A stretch of DNA of 24,799 nt, from the NCBI GenBank assembly GCA_030039695.1, contig JASHVB010000840.1:1-24799 (forward strand), in the 5' to 3' direction. This stretch comes from Acetobacteraceae bacterium. GTDB taxonomy: Bacteria; Pseudomonadota; Alphaproteobacteria; Acetobacterales; Acetobacteraceae. The position numbers were made by a program, and so were the translations under genes. Under the pieces are notes generated by a model. That model saw only the letters and a program-made list of their open reading frames with translations, had not been told where the DNA came from and ran no database searches. Shown piece after piece: positions 24,390 to 24,799 of the stretch (position 1 is the stretch's first letter; every line of letters begins with the position of its first letter).

Positions 24390-24668
24390 CTAAGGTCCCT
24401 GAGGCGGAGATGGAGCGGCACGGGAAGGCGACCGCTTCGCCCTGGCGGCCCAAGACTTGACCGATCGAAACCACTCGGCGCGGCTTTGGCGGGAACCCGA
24501 CTGGGCGGCGTGACCTGGCGGCCATGCGGCGACTGAGCTCAACAGTGCCTCGAACGTCGCTGGATCCACATGATCCGCTCGCATCAGTTCCCGCACGATT
24601 GGCTCGGCCATTATCTGCTGAATCGTCAGATCGCCGCGTGATTCGTGCGAGCATCGTGCTTGGCACAT
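24390..24668 (-). CDS. Small conserved-looking protein, unknown function
   Basis: 92 residues from the ATG at 24668, with GAGGGAAG 5 nt upstream; this ATG is preferred to one at 24716 that lies before the ribosome site. The core LTIQQIMAEPIVRELMRADHVDPATFEALLSSVA resembles small proteobacterial proteins of the 'LTIxxIMxDPxxxxxMxADxVDxxxLExLL' type, whose function is not known to me. The N-terminus has two cysteines (MCQARC). The C-terminal 40 residues (basic, Ser/Pro/Ala-rich) look disordered. It lies 44 nt downstream of a transporter gene on the same strand and may be co-transcribed. Confidence 0.6.
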   Translation of the reverse strand: MCQARCSHESRGDLTIQQIMAEPIVRELMRADHVDPATFEALLSSVAAWPPGHAAQSGSRQSRAEWFRSVKSWAARAKRSPSRAAPSPPQGP

Positions 24669-24712
24669 GTCATCTTCCCTCGTCACCAGCAGACAGAAAA
24701 CGTTACCCGCCC

Positions 24713-24799
24713 TCAATGCATCGAATGAGCAGGTCCGCCGAGTTTGACCCTGCGCAGCGTCAGCGCCAGCGGCACGGCCGCCAGCGAGATCAGCATCAG
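24713..24799 (-). CDS. C-terminal end of a transporter, cut by the window edge
   Basis: Minus-strand frame ending at the TGA at 24713-24715 and open to the right edge. It reads LMLISLAAVPLALTLRRVKL then GGPAHSMH. A last membrane helix followed by RRVKLGG and a short polar tail is typical of the C-terminus of major facilitator (DHA2/EmrB-type) drug exporters; RND pumps can end similarly. Only 28 residues are visible, so the family is a guess. Confidence 0.5.
   Translation of the reverse strand: MMLISLAAVPLALTLRRVKLGGPAHSMH

Overview
The window is GC-rich DNA from a proteobacterium, most likely an alphaproteobacterium. The support is a LivHM-type branched-chain amino acid transporter, a PutA without the N-terminal DNA-binding domain, a YidB-like protein and a three-subunit molybdenum hydroxylase. 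I cannot place the genus. Most of the window is ordinary chromosomal metabolism and stress genes, separated by unusually long gene-poor gaps (3172-4001, 4506-5118, 6082-6522, 8808-9292, 23683-24389). I saw no rRNA, convincing tRNA, CRISPR array, integrase or intact insertion sequence.

Region by region. Positions 1-3171 (minus strand) hold a branched-chain amino acid ABC transporter: substrate-binding protein, then LivH, then LivM, which runs off the left edge. A strong hairpin lies between the binding protein and the permeases. Positions 4002-6081 (plus) hold a small four-helix membrane protein and a BASS/SBF-type transporter. Positions 6523-8807 hold a GlxA-type regulator (DJ-1/PfpI plus AraC) divergent from a cyanamide-hydratase-like HD protein, followed by Dps. 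Positions 9293-13087 (minus) hold a tightly overlapping operon for a PaoABC-like molybdenum hydroxylase: a 2Fe-2S subunit, an FAD subunit with an extra cysteine cluster, and a molybdopterin subunit. It is divergent from a TetR regulator (13284-13922), with a perfect 7+7 inverted repeat in the shared intergenic region. Two GNAT acetyltransferases (14239-15561) and a large secreted FAD-linked oxidase with both cysteine and histidine flavin-attachment residues (15938-17749) follow. After these come two small exported proteins (18165-18871), a YidB-like protein, and a full PutA proline catabolic enzyme (20038-23682, minus). The right edge has a conserved-looking 92-residue protein and the C-terminal end of a transporter.

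How the genes may work together is inference. The left transporter brings in branched-chain or similar amino acids and PutA oxidises proline to glutamate. The molybdenum hydroxylase under TetR control and the GlxA/HD pair look like small inducible detoxification or catabolic units. Dps protects DNA against iron and peroxide. I found no clearly new defence or mobile system. The points most worth checking are the TetR operator candidate, the non-exported PaoABC-like enzyme without a linked maturation factor, the membrane-segment-coding extension upstream of putA, and the GlxA/HD pair.
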